From a virus, in IMG/VR virus record IMGVR_UViG_3300030108_001405, positions 1 through 22,315 of that record: 22,315 bases of DNA. One strand, given 5' to 3'. Made by a program: the position numbers and the translations under genes. Under the pieces are notes generated by a model. That model was not told where the DNA came from, made no database searches, and worked only from the letters and a program-made list of their open reading frames with translations. Shown one piece after another: positions 8,134 to 16,096 of the stretch; within the stretch, counting starts at the first letter, position 1, and each line of letters starts with the position of its first letter.

Positions 8134-9058
8134 TTATTGCTCCTTCTAAAAATCTTTTCCAAGAAGTGCCTATTTTATTCCAACCATAATAGGCCTGTGC
8201 ATATGCAGATTGACACTCTAAATGATTATGTATTTGTTCTTCGTGTAAAGTATTAGCAGCTGCTTCAATACCCATTGCAAACTTTTGAGCTAGGTTTCTG
8301 TAATTTGATTCGTAAGGAACATACATAGGAAACTCTGCACCTGTTTCAAACAATGCACCATAATTAGTTGTGATACAATACAACCCTGCAGCCATACATT
8401 CTAATAAAGATATGCAAAACGTTTCTTCAAATATACTAGGGTATACGTACATGTGATAAGTATGTAAGTGGTCCTTTATAAAACTATTTGGTTTGTATCC
8501 TATGTAATTTACATTTGGTAATTGTCTAGCTTGTTCATACAGGTCTTTGTAGTTATGATCGTTTGCCTCGTAAAAATCTTTGCCGTATATTTCTGTAGAT
8601 GAATATACATCTAAACTTATTAATGGATTCTTAACTAACTGCATAGCTCCCAACAATACAGACAATCCTCTCCAAGGTGTGTTCTGATGAATAATTTTTA
8701 TAGGCTTACCTTTTTCGTAAGGTGTAGATCTACCTATTTTATCTATACCGTTTTTTATTACTACAGATTTATGTGTAGGAATATCAAAGTATGTTCTAAA
8801 TTTTTCATAAGTCCAATGACTATTAAATACATACCAGTCGTACTTGTCGTGATTAGATTTATCTTTAAACCATGGATATAGATTACCTTGATCGTAAGAA
8901 TTCTTTTGCCATAGGATATTTACTTTTGTAGGATGTAAAGGTATTTTTTCTGGTACAGATGTACAGATCTGTACTTCACTTAATAATTTATTATCGACAT
9001 ATTTTTTTAAATAGTCTTCTTGTAATTCAGTTCCGCCGTTAGGTTTTTGATTTATCAT
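8120..9058 (-). CDS. GT-B fold glycosyltransferase (group 1 / GT4-like)
   Basis: This 312-aa protein begins MINQKPNGGTELQED; the GGTE loop is typical of the N-terminal sugar-binding domain of GT4 enzymes. The N-terminal domain is short compared with bacterial homologues of ~350-400 aa. VIKNGID (100-106) marks the interdomain switch, followed by TPWRGL (127-132), equivalent to the usual S.x.KGL donor-domain start. FEETFCISLLECMAAG (210-225) contains the E-x7-E pair (E212, E220) that contacts the nucleotide sugar. It overlaps the 64-aa gene upstream by 20 nt and the GT-A gene downstream by 14 nt, so the three are probably co-translated. Two sequential glycosyltransferases suggest a disaccharide or two-step decoration. 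The acceptor is unknown. Confidence 0.87.
   Translation of the reverse strand: MINQKPNGGTELQEDYLKKYVDNKLLSEVQICTSVPEKIPLHPTKVNILWQKNSYDQGNLYPWFKDKSNHDKYDWYVFNSHWTYEKFRTYFDIPTHKSVVIKNGIDKIGRSTPYEKGKPIKIIHQNTPWRGLSVLLGAMQLVKNPLISLDVYSSTEIYGKDFYEANDHNYKDLYEQARQLPNVNYIGYKPNSFIKDHLHTYHMYVYPSIFEETFCISLLECMAAGLYCITTNYGALFETGAEFPMYVPYESNYRNLAQKFAMGIEAAANTLHEEQIHNHLECQSAYAQAYYGWNKIGTSWKRFLEGAINAKK
8140..8145 (-). promoter_or_regulatory. Shine-Dalgarno of the GT-A glycosyltransferase
   Basis: AAGGAG lies 6 nt upstream of the ATG at 8133 and sits inside the end of the GT-B gene. It supports the overlapping start. Confidence 0.6.
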
Positions 9059-9233
9059 TGTTATTACTCATCGCTTTCTGTATCATGTCTAAGCCTTTCG
9101 GAGATACCTGAACAGTTACATCTTGTACTATATCAGGTCCTTCTTTCTTTTCTTTAAACACTTCGTTAGTTTTAGTATTACGCCACGTAGTTATCGTAGT
9201 GCAATCTATCTTAATTATGTTATCCGTTTTCAT
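9039..9233 (-). CDS. Small hypothetical protein (64 aa)
   Basis: The protein starts MKTDNIIKIDCTTITTWRNT and ends SNNNDKSKT. The first half is Thr-rich and likely beta; the middle (DIVQDVTVQVSPKGLDMI) looks like one strand and a short helix; the end is polar and disordered. It overlaps the 116-aa structural-type gene upstream by 14 nt and the GT-B gene downstream by 20 nt, which supports it as a real coupled gene. There are no catalytic or membrane features. I do not recognise a family with confidence; a small virion accessory is possible from position. Confidence 0.65.
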   Translation of the reverse strand: MKTDNIIKIDCTTITTWRNTKTNEVFKEKKEGPDIVQDVTVQVSPKGLDMIQKAMSNNNDKSKT

Positions 9234-9570
9234 TCTCTCTGTTTATTAAAGCATAACTTATAAGGCCTTGTATTTTATTACTGCCTGTAGCTGCTTGCAC
9301 AGTTATAGCATCACCTGCTTCTAAATTCAAGCCCTCAGGTGAGGCATTTACTTGCGACTTACCTGGTACGTCATCTCTAAAAAATTCATATTCAGTGCTT
9401 GAATCAGATGAATCAACAAAATTCATGTTTACTAAAATAGATGATGATGCATCGTTGTTTGCACAATAGATACTTTTAACTATAATTGTGCCATCAACAG
9501 GGCAAGTAAGCACTGTAGTCTTGCTTGCATCAGCTTGTTTGAAACCTTGATTTTTGTAAAATATACTCAT
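9220..9570 (-). CDS. Small beta-rich virion-type protein (116 aa)
   Basis: It starts MSIFYKNQGFKQADASKTTV. Alternating hydrophobic strands through the whole length (TIIVKSIYCANNDASS, ILVNMNFVDSSDS, DAITVQAATGS, GLISYALI) predict a compact beta-sandwich with no signal peptide or membrane span. That pattern fits small phage capsid-decoration, head-tail or tail accessory proteins. Its ATG overlaps the stop of the 54-aa gene (ATGA), and its end overlaps the 64-aa gene by 14 nt. Function is inferred from fold-like composition and its place among structural genes. Confidence 0.72.
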   Translation of the reverse strand: MSIFYKNQGFKQADASKTTVLTCPVDGTIIVKSIYCANNDASSSILVNMNFVDSSDSSTEYEFFRDDVPGKSQVNASPEGLNLEAGDAITVQAATGSNKIQGLISYALINRENENG

Positions 9571-9731
9571 GCTAAAAAATAGTTAAATGCCTCTTGCTCG
9601 TTTTTTAAATCTTGTTGAAAAGAAAAATTAAGTTGTTGTTGCATGGTAGCTAACGCCTCAATAATCTGTCTTTGGTTTTCTGCTTCGTACTCTGGTGCCG
9701 GTTCAGGTATGTATGCTGTTACTTTTGCCAT
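9567..9731 (-). CDS. Short conserved-looking phage protein (54 aa)
   Basis: This short gene is easily missed by length filters. It reads MAKVTAYIPEPAPEYEAENQ, then RQIIEALATMQQQLNFSFQQ, and ends DLKNEQEAFNYFLA. Its ATG overlaps the previous stop as TAATG, and its TGA overlaps the next gene's ATG as ATGA, so it fills what would otherwise be a 160-nt hole with perfect junctions. A Pro/Glu-rich start is followed by one amphipathic helix (residues ~18-50), suggesting a coiled-coil or oligomeric structural peptide. I recall similar short proteins in marine phages at this position, but have no function for it. Confidence 0.78.
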   Translation of the reverse strand: MAKVTAYIPEPAPEYEAENQRQIIEALATMQQQLNFSFQQDLKNEQEAFNYFLA

Positions 9732-10897
9732 TAGTAATCTTGTCTTCCTCTACCAGTTCTATTACTTACAGGACCTCCCGTTGTTGCGCTAACACCAAAT
9801 CCTTGTCCAAAATCATAAGATTTCTGACCATCAGCGCCTACTCCATATTTACCGTCACCACCACCTGATGGAGAAGTAGGTTTATCGCCACCATGAATAT
9901 TTATAGATTTAGTTTTCTTTATTTTTTCTTTTAATTCAGCTTTTTGTTTATCAAATTTAGCTTTCATACTAGTTAAGAAAGCAAAGTCACTTACATTCTT
10001 TTTATTCATCTCGTTCCAAGTTTTACCATATTCATTTGTATTATTTAAATCACCATACTTTTCGGTCCATCTATCTTTAGATTTGTCAATAGACTCCGCT
10101 TTTTTTGCATAATCGTTTTCAATAGATTCTGCATAGTTACCCATAAGACTTCTAACATTTTTACCTCTTACATCTTTTAAAAGACCAGTATTAGGATCTA
10201 CATATATTCCACTGCCCGGAACATTTTTTAGATCCATAGCAGACTTAATAAATTTTCTATCTTCATACGGAAGAGTATCAAATCTATCTAAACTTTTTAT
10301 AAATCTCATACCTGGTATAAAATCTATTGCGCTAGAAGCTATGTTTGGTACAGTTTTAGTAAAGAAATCTTTTGCTTGTGTCATGATACCTGTTGGTCTA
10401 GTAAAATAATTTCTTTGTTCGTCTATTCTTGGATCACCTAAAGCAAATTTTTGACCGCCTGCCATTACAAATGGAGCTTCAAATGTTTGTCCTACTGTTG
10501 ACTCTGTAATACCACCTTTGATAGCTTCTGGATATACATCATCAGCACTTCCATAATTTATTTTTGTTGGTAATTCTTCTACAGATTTAAAAGGAAAATT
10601 ACTTTGCATGCCTGAAGAAAAAGGCATAGGTATTGGTACAGTGGTGCCTGGATAATATTGAACATTATTTTTAATAGGCTCACCTGTAATAACATTAAAC
10701 TCTGGCTCTGCACTAGCTGCAGGTGGAAAAAAGAAATCTCCTATTCTTTGTAAAATACCTGTTTTTTCTTGTTGCTGGTTTTGAGCAGCCGCTAGATAAT
10801 TTTCTGCTTGTTGTCTAATCTCAGGTGTATCGCTATTTAACATAGCTTGTAAGTTTTGGTCTGATATACCTATTCCATAACTAATTGGTGTTGCCAT
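9731..10897 (-). CDS. Hypothetical structural-type protein (388 aa)
   Basis: The protein starts MATPISYGIGISDQNLQAML. Its start overlaps the upstream stop by one base (TAATG). Residues 1-50 are helical and Gln/Ala-rich, followed by a hydrophobic and Pro/Ala stretch, IGDFFFPPAASAEPEF (51-66). The middle is mixed and charged, with two Lys/Glu-rich helical blocks near residues 255-335. The final ~50 residues are Gly-rich (SPSGGGDGKYGVGADGQ) and end RTGRGRQDY. There is no enzyme motif. It lies directly after the nozzle-like gene in one operon, so a tail or virion accessory role is the simplest inference. The family is not recognised. Confidence 0.78.
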   Translation of the reverse strand: MATPISYGIGISDQNLQAMLNSDTPEIRQQAENYLAAAQNQQQEKTGILQRIGDFFFPPAASAEPEFNVITGEPIKNNVQYYPGTTVPIPMPFSSGMQSNFPFKSVEELPTKINYGSADDVYPEAIKGGITESTVGQTFEAPFVMAGGQKFALGDPRIDEQRNYFTRPTGIMTQAKDFFTKTVPNIASSAIDFIPGMRFIKSLDRFDTLPYEDRKFIKSAMDLKNVPGSGIYVDPNTGLLKDVRGKNVRSLMGNYAESIENDYAKKAESIDKSKDRWTEKYGDLNNTNEYGKTWNEMNKKNVSDFAFLTSMKAKFDKQKAELKEKIKKTKSINIHGGDKPTSPSGGGDGKYGVGADGQKSYDFGQGFGVSATTGGPVSNRTGRGRQDY

Positions 10898-12864
10898 TAT
10901 CTTCTTCCATCCGGTTGTGCATCTAGTCTAAAGGTTCCGTATCTCCAAGACTCCCCTGTTGAAGTATTGGCTATTTGAATTGAAACTAATCGACCTCTAG
11001 CTCGAGTATCTACTTTATCAGTGGTAGACGTTATTGTAAAGGGTCCAAGTGGTGATCCTACGGGAGCATTGTCAGGGTAATCATTTAAAAATAATGTAAC
11101 CTGCGAATTACCACGTAAGTATTTAAAGTCGGGTATAAATCTTTTAACTGACATAAAAAACTCTCCATCTCCTCTATAATCAACAACTCCGGTTTGTTGA
11201 CCCAAAGCGCTTCGTCTAGATGTAATGTCCCAATCTCCAGATTTAATAAACGCATCAATAGATGTTGTGCCAGAACTGTTGACTTGGTCATCACCTTTTT
11301 CATGACAATAATAAATAGAAGCTCCGTATAAATTAGTTATGCCACTAATAGCGGCAAAAACAGGAGTGTCTGAAGCGTTGTAATCTGTAGCATAAGGCTC
11401 AGGGTATACACCCTGATCTTGATAAGTTGATCTATCTAAGGATGAGGTTGTAAATATATTTTCTGAATAGTTATAAGTTACACATCTATCAATTTGCTCT
11501 GATCCAGATTTAGGATAGAACCAATTAATCTCTGTATATAAAGTGTTAGGAGATGAGTAAACAATATCAGCAGCTCCATAGTTGATACCTAGATTAGTTC
11601 CATCTGTACTGAATACAAAGTCTTCAACTAAACATGGTAATGATTTAACAGTACCATCAAAGACAAAGAATCCACCTTCAGCTGACATCCACCACACAGC
11701 TCCGTTTGCGTAAGATACAGCATGTTGACCTATACATCCACAGTTTGTACCCACCTGCCTTACAGAGAAAGTAAATGGTGGACCAACAAATTGAATAACA
11801 TAAGCTGCTTGATCTGTTAAACAGAACACATAATCTTTACCTTGTATAGCAGCCATAATCTTGTTTCCTGTATCTAGTCTAAAAGTACCAGCTGTATTTG
11901 TAGACGTGGGTGCGTAAGTATTTAAATCTTCCTGGTTAGAAAATCTTACAAACATCGGATCTTGTGTGGTTGAGTCTCCAATAGTTGTTTCGGTTCCAAA
12001 ATGAAATAAGTGTCTATCCCTATCAGATACAAGAGTTATTCGTGTAGCTGTAGGATTGTTTGTGGTGTTAAAATTAGTAGTGGTTGTAGAAGCGCGATTT
12101 CCTCTAGGCGCTGCAGCTCCAGCATCCCAAGTAAAAGTTTTACCATCAAATATAGTTGCTACCAATACTTCTCCAAAATTATCAAGGCTCCAGTTTCCTG
12201 GATCCAGAGTCACGTTGCTTACTGTTCGTGCCGTACCCCATGCAGAATCACCCCATAAATAAGTTCCCCATCCATAACCTAGAGTTTGAAAAGTTGGTCC
12301 TACAATTACGTAAGGTCTTACAGTTGCTGATCCAGTGCCTGAGCCTCCAGGGTTAACTGCTACAGTGGGTGCTGTAATTTTAAAAGTATGTGTGGTTACA
12401 TCTCTGATTTCAAAAGCTCCATCTGTAAAAGTAGTAGCAGATGTAAATCCATTTGGTATGACAGACATACTATTAAAAGTTATATATCGACCAGCGCTTA
12501 GTCCATGACTCGCTAAATTAACTGTGCATACGGCAGATCCCTGCACTGTATCAAATGTAGCTGTCCCAGATATTTGAGAATCTAAAGGAGTGATGTCATA
12601 AAAAGCTTCATCGTAGTACAGAAACAATCCTTGTGAAGTTCCAATAGCTACATATTTTTCACCTTGGAAACTTGTAAAAGCATGTTGTCTTCTAGCGGCT
12701 CCAGGTAAAGTTTCTTGAGCCACCGTTAACTGTTCCCAGCCACCTATTTTTTCTGGTAGTCCATATCTAAATCTAACGAAATCACCATCTACCCATTGGC
12801 CTTCGGCTCCTGAGTCTGTTGCTTGTTTGTTGAATCCTGGTTTAAAGTTAAGCTTCTGTAACAT
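10897..12864 (-). CDS. Putative tail nozzle / DNA-stabilisation protein
   Basis: This 655-aa beta-rich protein starts MLQKLNFKPGFNKQATD. The first ~45 residues (DSGAEGQWVDGDFVRFRYG, then PEKIGGW) are a signature I associate with the long propeller-like nozzle or stabilisation proteins of short-tailed marine phages. Further repeating strands include YVAIGTSQGLFLYYDE and LVSDRDRHLFHFGTE. Length lies between P22 gp10 and T7 gp12, both of which close or extend the portal channel. No enzymatic motif is present. The start at 12864 follows a 51-nt gap with promoter-like repeats and only a weak AAGG ribosome site. Its C-terminal stop overlaps the next gene by one base. The structural assignment is moderately secure; the exact tail component is not. 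Confidence 0.85.
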   Translation of the reverse strand: MLQKLNFKPGFNKQATDSGAEGQWVDGDFVRFRYGLPEKIGGWEQLTVAQETLPGAARRQHAFTSFQGEKYVAIGTSQGLFLYYDEAFYDITPLDSQISGTATFDTVQGSAVCTVNLASHGLSAGRYITFNSMSVIPNGFTSATTFTDGAFEIRDVTTHTFKITAPTVAVNPGGSGTGSATVRPYVIVGPTFQTLGYGWGTYLWGDSAWGTARTVSNVTLDPGNWSLDNFGEVLVATIFDGKTFTWDAGAAAPRGNRASTTTTNFNTTNNPTATRITLVSDRDRHLFHFGTETTIGDSTTQDPMFVRFSNQEDLNTYAPTSTNTAGTFRLDTGNKIMAAIQGKDYVFCLTDQAAYVIQFVGPPFTFSVRQVGTNCGCIGQHAVSYANGAVWWMSAEGGFFVFDGTVKSLPCLVEDFVFSTDGTNLGINYGAADIVYSSPNTLYTEINWFYPKSGSEQIDRCVTYNYSENIFTTSSLDRSTYQDQGVYPEPYATDYNASDTPVFAAISGITNLYGASIYYCHEKGDDQVNSSGTTSIDAFIKSGDWDITSRRSALGQQTGVVDYRGDGEFFMSVKRFIPDFKYLRGNSQVTLFLNDYPDNAPVGSPLGPFTITSTTDKVDTRARGRLVSIQIANTSTGESWRYGTFRLDAQPDGRR

Positions 12865-12915
12865 AAGCCTTGCATTATATAGGGTTTTTAAAATTTTGGT
12901 AGTATTATATAGCCT
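12865..12915 (-). promoter_or_regulatory. Intergenic gap with two CTATATAAT repeats, putative promoter
   Basis: This 51-nt gap separates the carbamoyltransferase C-terminal ORF from the nozzle-like gene. On the minus strand CTATATAAT occurs twice, at 12904-12912 and 12874-12882, spaced exactly 30 nt, each with a TATAAT core. TTTTAAAAAC (12884-12893) lies just upstream of the second copy and recurs in the gap before the oxygenase cassette. No good -35 box is visible. The likely role is a late promoter that restarts transcription of virion genes downstream of the cassette; this is inference. Confidence 0.38.
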
Positions 12916-13440
12916 TTATTTAGGCATGTAAATGTCTTTAAAAGGTATGTCCAGATTGGTGACGTCTTCAATAGACTCAGCTATTGGATATCCAGCCAAA
13001 TTAAAAGAGGTATTTAATAGTAAAGGAACCTCTGTTTTTTTGTAGAAAACATTAATTAAATCATAGTAATTTTTATTTTGCTCTGAGGTAACAGTCTGTA
13101 TTCTACAGCTGTCATCTACATGGACTATTGAAGGAGTGTATTTAATTGCTTTCTTTTTTGCACCTACAGCGAAAGTCATATAAGGAGACTCTTTTAAAGT
13201 AGCTAGATCAAACCAATCGTGAGCATGCTCTAAAAGAACAGAGGCAGCTAACGGCCTCCACCATTCTCTTTGTTTAAATTCATTAACGATATCTTTTGCA
13301 TTCTTGTTTCTTGGATCAAATAAAATAGATCTATTACCCAGAGCTCGTGGTCCCCATTCACTTGAACCTTGAAATATTACTAAAGGTTTTTGCTGTAAAA
13401 TTAAATCTACAGCTTCATTAACATCTTTTATTATATTCAT
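12916..13440 (-). CDS. Carbamoyltransferase C-terminal domain (NodU/TobZ type), separate ORF
   Basis: This 174-aa ORF matches only the YrdC-like C-terminal half of O-carbamoyltransferases, the half that makes and passes carbamoyl-adenylate. FQGSSEWGPRALGNRSI (23-39) is the family hallmark. REWWRPLAASVL (58-69), HVDDSCRIQTV (107-117) and PLLLNTSFNLAGYPIAES (139-156) match the remaining conserved blocks. The C-terminus (FKDIYMPK) is slightly short. The start ATG at 13440 lies inside the end of the N-terminal-domain ORF, in the +1 frame relative to it, with no Shine-Dalgarno. The two parts may be a genuine split protein made by reinitiation, a product of +1 frameshifting, or one gene broken by a one-base indel in the AAAA run at 13426-13429. 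Domain identity is strong; the gene structure is uncertain. Confidence 0.85.
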   Translation of the reverse strand: MNIIKDVNEAVDLILQQKPLVIFQGSSEWGPRALGNRSILFDPRNKNAKDIVNEFKQREWWRPLAASVLLEHAHDWFDLATLKESPYMTFAVGAKKKAIKYTPSIVHVDDSCRIQTVTSEQNKNYYDLINVFYKKTEVPLLLNTSFNLAGYPIAESIEDVTNLDIPFKDIYMPK

Positions 13441-14368
13441 GATAATATAAATGAGCTCCTATTGATATTCCACCATCCCAAGCCATTGGATCTACAAAGA
13501 AGTTTAGATGAGGGTATTTTTTTACATATTTAAAATTGTTAGTGCAGTTCAAAAAGTAACCACCGCTTAATATAAAATTATTTAAGTTTTTATATTTATG
13601 GGCTTTTTCTATTAGCTTGCAGGTTTGTTCAAAAGTTTCTTCTTGTAATTCTTTAGCTTGTCTAACTTTATCATAATCTAAATCATATTTCTTTTTACTA
13701 TCAGCGTAAGCAGCTAACCCCATAACTTTACCTGCATCTTTACCACCCCTGAAACCTAGTTGAAACCCTACACGATTAAATTCATTAGCCCCCACACTTA
13801 ACGCGCTAAATTCACATTCAGTGCCATTTATATTTTTTACTATCACCGGAGCATAGCCATGTTTCCATGTGCCGTCTAATTCTAAAAAACTCCTACAGGA
13901 GTAATGACACCATAGTTTTTTAACAAAGTTATTCTTCACATAATAAATACTTTGCATTTCTTGATAACCAGGTTTATGCGTTTGAGCACCTCCAGCGTCT
14001 ATAACAATAGCCATTGCTTCATTAAAAGGAGAAAAATATTTACCACACAAAGCATGATAAACGTGATGTTCACTACCTGTAAAATAATAAGGTGGATTAC
14101 CTAACTGTTCTTGTATTTCAGGTATAACACTTTCGTCATCATCTTTTCCATACCACCAACTATTACGTTTATCGTAAGATCCATAACATACAAAATCAGG
14201 TTTAAAGTCTATATTCATTAATATAGAAAAGTAAAAAGAATCATTTACAGTTGGCTCCCAATGTTTTTTGTAGTTGTATCTGTCTTCGTACCAAACATTA
14301 ACAAGTTGTTTATCTTTAAAATAAGCAACGGATGCTTCGTGAGAAATGTTAATACCTAAATAGTTCAT
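13418..14368 (-). CDS. Carbamoyltransferase N-terminal domain (NodU/TobZ type), separate ORF
   Basis: This 316-aa ORF is the Kae1/actin-like ATPase half of an O-carbamoyltransferase, which in known members binds metal and transfers the carbamoyl group to a sugar or natural-product hydroxyl. MNYLGINISHEASVAY is the usual first strand. EHHVYHALCGKYFSPF (100-115) holds the conserved HHxxHA metal-binding histidines (H101, H102, H105). IVIDAGG (121-127), GKVMGLAAYA (213-222), LSGGYFLNCTNN (267-278) and MAWDGGISIGA (295-305) are the phosphate and nucleotide loops. It stops at 13418 after EYNKRC, 23 nt past the start of the C-terminal ORF. Its start overlaps the upstream oxygenase as ATGA. The combined 490 aa is near or slightly below family size. 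The substrate is unknown. Confidence 0.88.
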   Translation of the reverse strand: MNYLGINISHEASVAYFKDKQLVNVWYEDRYNYKKHWEPTVNDSFYFSILMNIDFKPDFVCYGSYDKRNSWWYGKDDDESVIPEIQEQLGNPPYYFTGSEHHVYHALCGKYFSPFNEAMAIVIDAGGAQTHKPGYQEMQSIYYVKNNFVKKLWCHYSCRSFLELDGTWKHGYAPVIVKNINGTECEFSALSVGANEFNRVGFQLGFRGGKDAGKVMGLAAYADSKKKYDLDYDKVRQAKELQEETFEQTCKLIEKAHKYKNLNNFILSGGYFLNCTNNFKYVKKYPHLNFFVDPMAWDGGISIGAHLYYHEYNKRC

Positions 14369-14892
14369 ACATCCTCGCTTACAGAAAGTGTTTTCATATT
14401 GAAACTAATTCCGTATTTAATATTTTCAGACTTACTAGCTTTACATCCATGTTGTAAAAACGATGAAAACAAAACGAACTTACCTTTTTCAGGTTTTACA
14501 CTTTGATTAATTTGTGGAAACTCTAAATGTTGAGAATGTTTATTTAAATAAATAGCACCCGACCAAAGTGAGTCATGTATATGAAAATTAGTTTTCTCAT
14601 TTTTCTTTAGACAATAACCCCAAGCATCCATTAATTTATATCTGGGTAAACTTACATTTTTATCTACTTCGTCTATAAGTTTTTTCAGTATTTCATTAAA
14701 TTCTTTATCTTCTCTAAAATGCAGCCAGGAAGTCATTTGACCTTTTACATGAGTCTTATAGTTTTCGTTATCATCTTTTCTAACAGCTTCTTCTATATTG
14801 TGTATAAAATAATTACTATTAATAGGTATCTTACCTTCTATAAAAAAATAATCGGTTAGTATCTTTCTTTCAATATGTTTATTAATAATCAT
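14365..14892 (-). CDS. 2OG-Fe(II) dioxygenase-like protein (175 aa)
   Basis: The protein is probably a double-stranded beta-helix oxygenase of the 2OG-FeII_Oxy_5 type, which hydroxylates a substrate using 2-oxoglutarate and O2. AWGYCLKKNEKTNFHIHDSL (90-109) contains the iron-ligand region H104-I-H106-D107, followed by WSGAIYLNKHS (110-120). KPEKGKFVLFSSFLQHG (133-149) gives the distal His148. The residue that normally binds 2OG as Arg, 11 positions later, appears to be Lys159 in NIKYGISFN, a conservative but unusual change. The N-terminal FPTP motif common in the family is absent. The gene overlaps both neighbours by 4 nt (ATGA). The class is likely; the substrate is unknown. Confidence 0.78.
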   Translation of the reverse strand: MIINKHIERKILTDYFFIEGKIPINSNYFIHNIEEAVRKDDNENYKTHVKGQMTSWLHFREDKEFNEILKKLIDEVDKNVSLPRYKLMDAWGYCLKKNEKTNFHIHDSLWSGAIYLNKHSQHLEFPQINQSVKPEKGKFVLFSSFLQHGCKASKSENIKYGISFNMKTLSVSEDV

Positions 14893-15461
14893 AGCACGTT
14901 ACATCCTAGAACAATTCTATTGTGAGTATTATTATGTTCGGTTCCATGTACTAACCAGCTTGGAAATAACAACAGCTTTCCTTTCTCTGGTTTAAACTCA
15001 ATATAATCGTAAGTGTATTCAGTGTTTCTCAAACTCATTGTGTTTCTTAAAACATAACTGTGTGGATTATAAAAAATTAAATTAGAACTATTTTTATCTA
15101 CCTTTATATAAATGACTACCGACAAAGTAGATAAAGCGTGCGCATGTTTTTCTAACTTACTATTTTTCTTTTCTACATTAAACCAAGAGTTAGACATTTC
15201 TCCTCTAAGTATGTATCCACAATCTTTAGCATACTGTTTACAAAGATCTACGATTCGATCTTTTAAATGTTTTTTTTCAATAAAAGTTAAAAAACAATCT
15301 AAGCTATGAGTTGATTGTCCTTCTTTTATTAAAGGAATATCTTTTAATAAATGCTGATTACTCAAAATAATTTCTTCTAGTTGTTTGCACTCTTTGTTGT
15401 CAATAAAGTTGTCGTACTCTAGGACTGGCGTTGGAAAAAGTTTGTATTGTCTTATCCCCAT
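14889..15461 (-). CDS. 2OG-Fe(II) dioxygenase, 2OG-FeII_Oxy_5 type (190 aa)
   Basis: This is a complete-looking member of the short phage and marine bacterial family. LFPTPVLEYDNF (8-19) is the conserved N-terminus. SNSWFNVEKKNSKLEKHAHA (90-109) carries the first His pair (H106, H108), followed by the beta strand LSVVIYIKVD (113-122). KGKLLLFPSWLVHGTEH (160-176) supplies distal His172, and NRIVLGCNV (181-189) supplies the 2OG-binding Arg182. It shares FPTP, SWFNV and FPS...H with the 197-aa oxygenase at the other end of the cassette, so the two are probable paralogues. It overlaps the upstream gene by 10 nt and the downstream gene by 4 nt. Confidence 0.85.
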   Translation of the reverse strand: MGIRQYKLFPTPVLEYDNFIDNKECKQLEEIILSNQHLLKDIPLIKEGQSTHSLDCFLTFIEKKHLKDRIVDLCKQYAKDCGYILRGEMSNSWFNVEKKNSKLEKHAHALSTLSVVIYIKVDKNSSNLIFYNPHSYVLRNTMSLRNTEYTYDYIEFKPEKGKLLLFPSWLVHGTEHNNTHNRIVLGCNVL

Positions 15462-16096
15462 TTCTTACACTCTCTCCCCGCAGTTTTAAAATTACGGCCA
15501 TCTCTCATTCTTATTTCTTCAAAAAAAGTAATTAAGATACACCTTTCTTGATTGTCAAAACTATCAGCAGCGTGTTGATGATTAGCATCAAATAAAAATA
15601 ATTTGTTAGGCTCAAAATTTACTCTAGTGGTTAATTCAAATTGTGAATTATGTTTATCAACTAATTTATGAAATTCTTTATTTATCTTTTTAATATCTTT
15701 GTATGTTTCAAATTTTTTCTGCACATATGAGTCCCTGTCATAAGGAAAAGCTTTTGGCTTATACAGACTGGTTCCTTGGTTCTTGTTTCCTGAAATATAA
15801 ACAATGGCTGTAAATTCATCGTCATCTTGATGTATAATACCTAGACCCTCTTGTTTTATTTTTTGAAACTGCATTCTAGCAGTCCACGTCAGGTTCTGAT
15901 AATTCATTGGATATAGGGCCTGTAATATTTTATATGCAGTCATTTCAAAGAAAGGACGATTAACGTTAGACAAATAACCAGATCTAAGTCCAGGCCAATG
16001 ACCATCTGTAGGATAGTATTCAAGTTTATTAGATAGTTTTACAACCGACTCAAAGTCGTTAAAAAAATTATTTATTATTAAAGTTGGCCATCTCAT
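15452..16096 (-). CDS. 2OG-Fe(II) dioxygenase-like protein, DUF6445-like (214 aa)
   Basis: It starts MRWPTLIINNFFNDFESVVK, in the style of DUF6445-type proteins, followed by HWPGLRSG (33-40). The HxD iron motif is clear: IIHQDDDEFTAIVYIS (87-102), with H89 and D91. The distal region KLFLFDANHQHAADSF (165-180) offers His173 or His175, and ERCILITFF (184-192) gives Arg185 for 2OG. A charged insertion (~120-150) separates the halves, and a basic tail follows (MRDGRNFKTAGRECKKWG). It begins one base after the preceding stop and overlaps the next gene by 10 nt. The enzyme class is well supported; the family name is from memory of motifs and the substrate is unknown. Confidence 0.8.
   Translation of the reverse strand: MRWPTLIINNFFNDFESVVKLSNKLEYYPTDGHWPGLRSGYLSNVNRPFFEMTAYKILQALYPMNYQNLTWTARMQFQKIKQEGLGIIHQDDDEFTAIVYISGNKNQGTSLYKPKAFPYDRDSYVQKKFETYKDIKKINKEFHKLVDKHNSQFELTTRVNFEPNKLFLFDANHQHAADSFDNQERCILITFFEEIRMRDGRNFKTAGRECKKWG

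Noticed and set aside
11085-11303. Minus-strand 72-aa ORF inside the nozzle-like gene
   Set aside because: It is an alternate frame within a strongly supported long gene.
12905-12925. Terminator hairpin after the carbamoyltransferase C-terminal ORF
   Set aside because: GCCT/AGGC pairs over only 4 bp with a 6-nt loop and there is no T-run after it.
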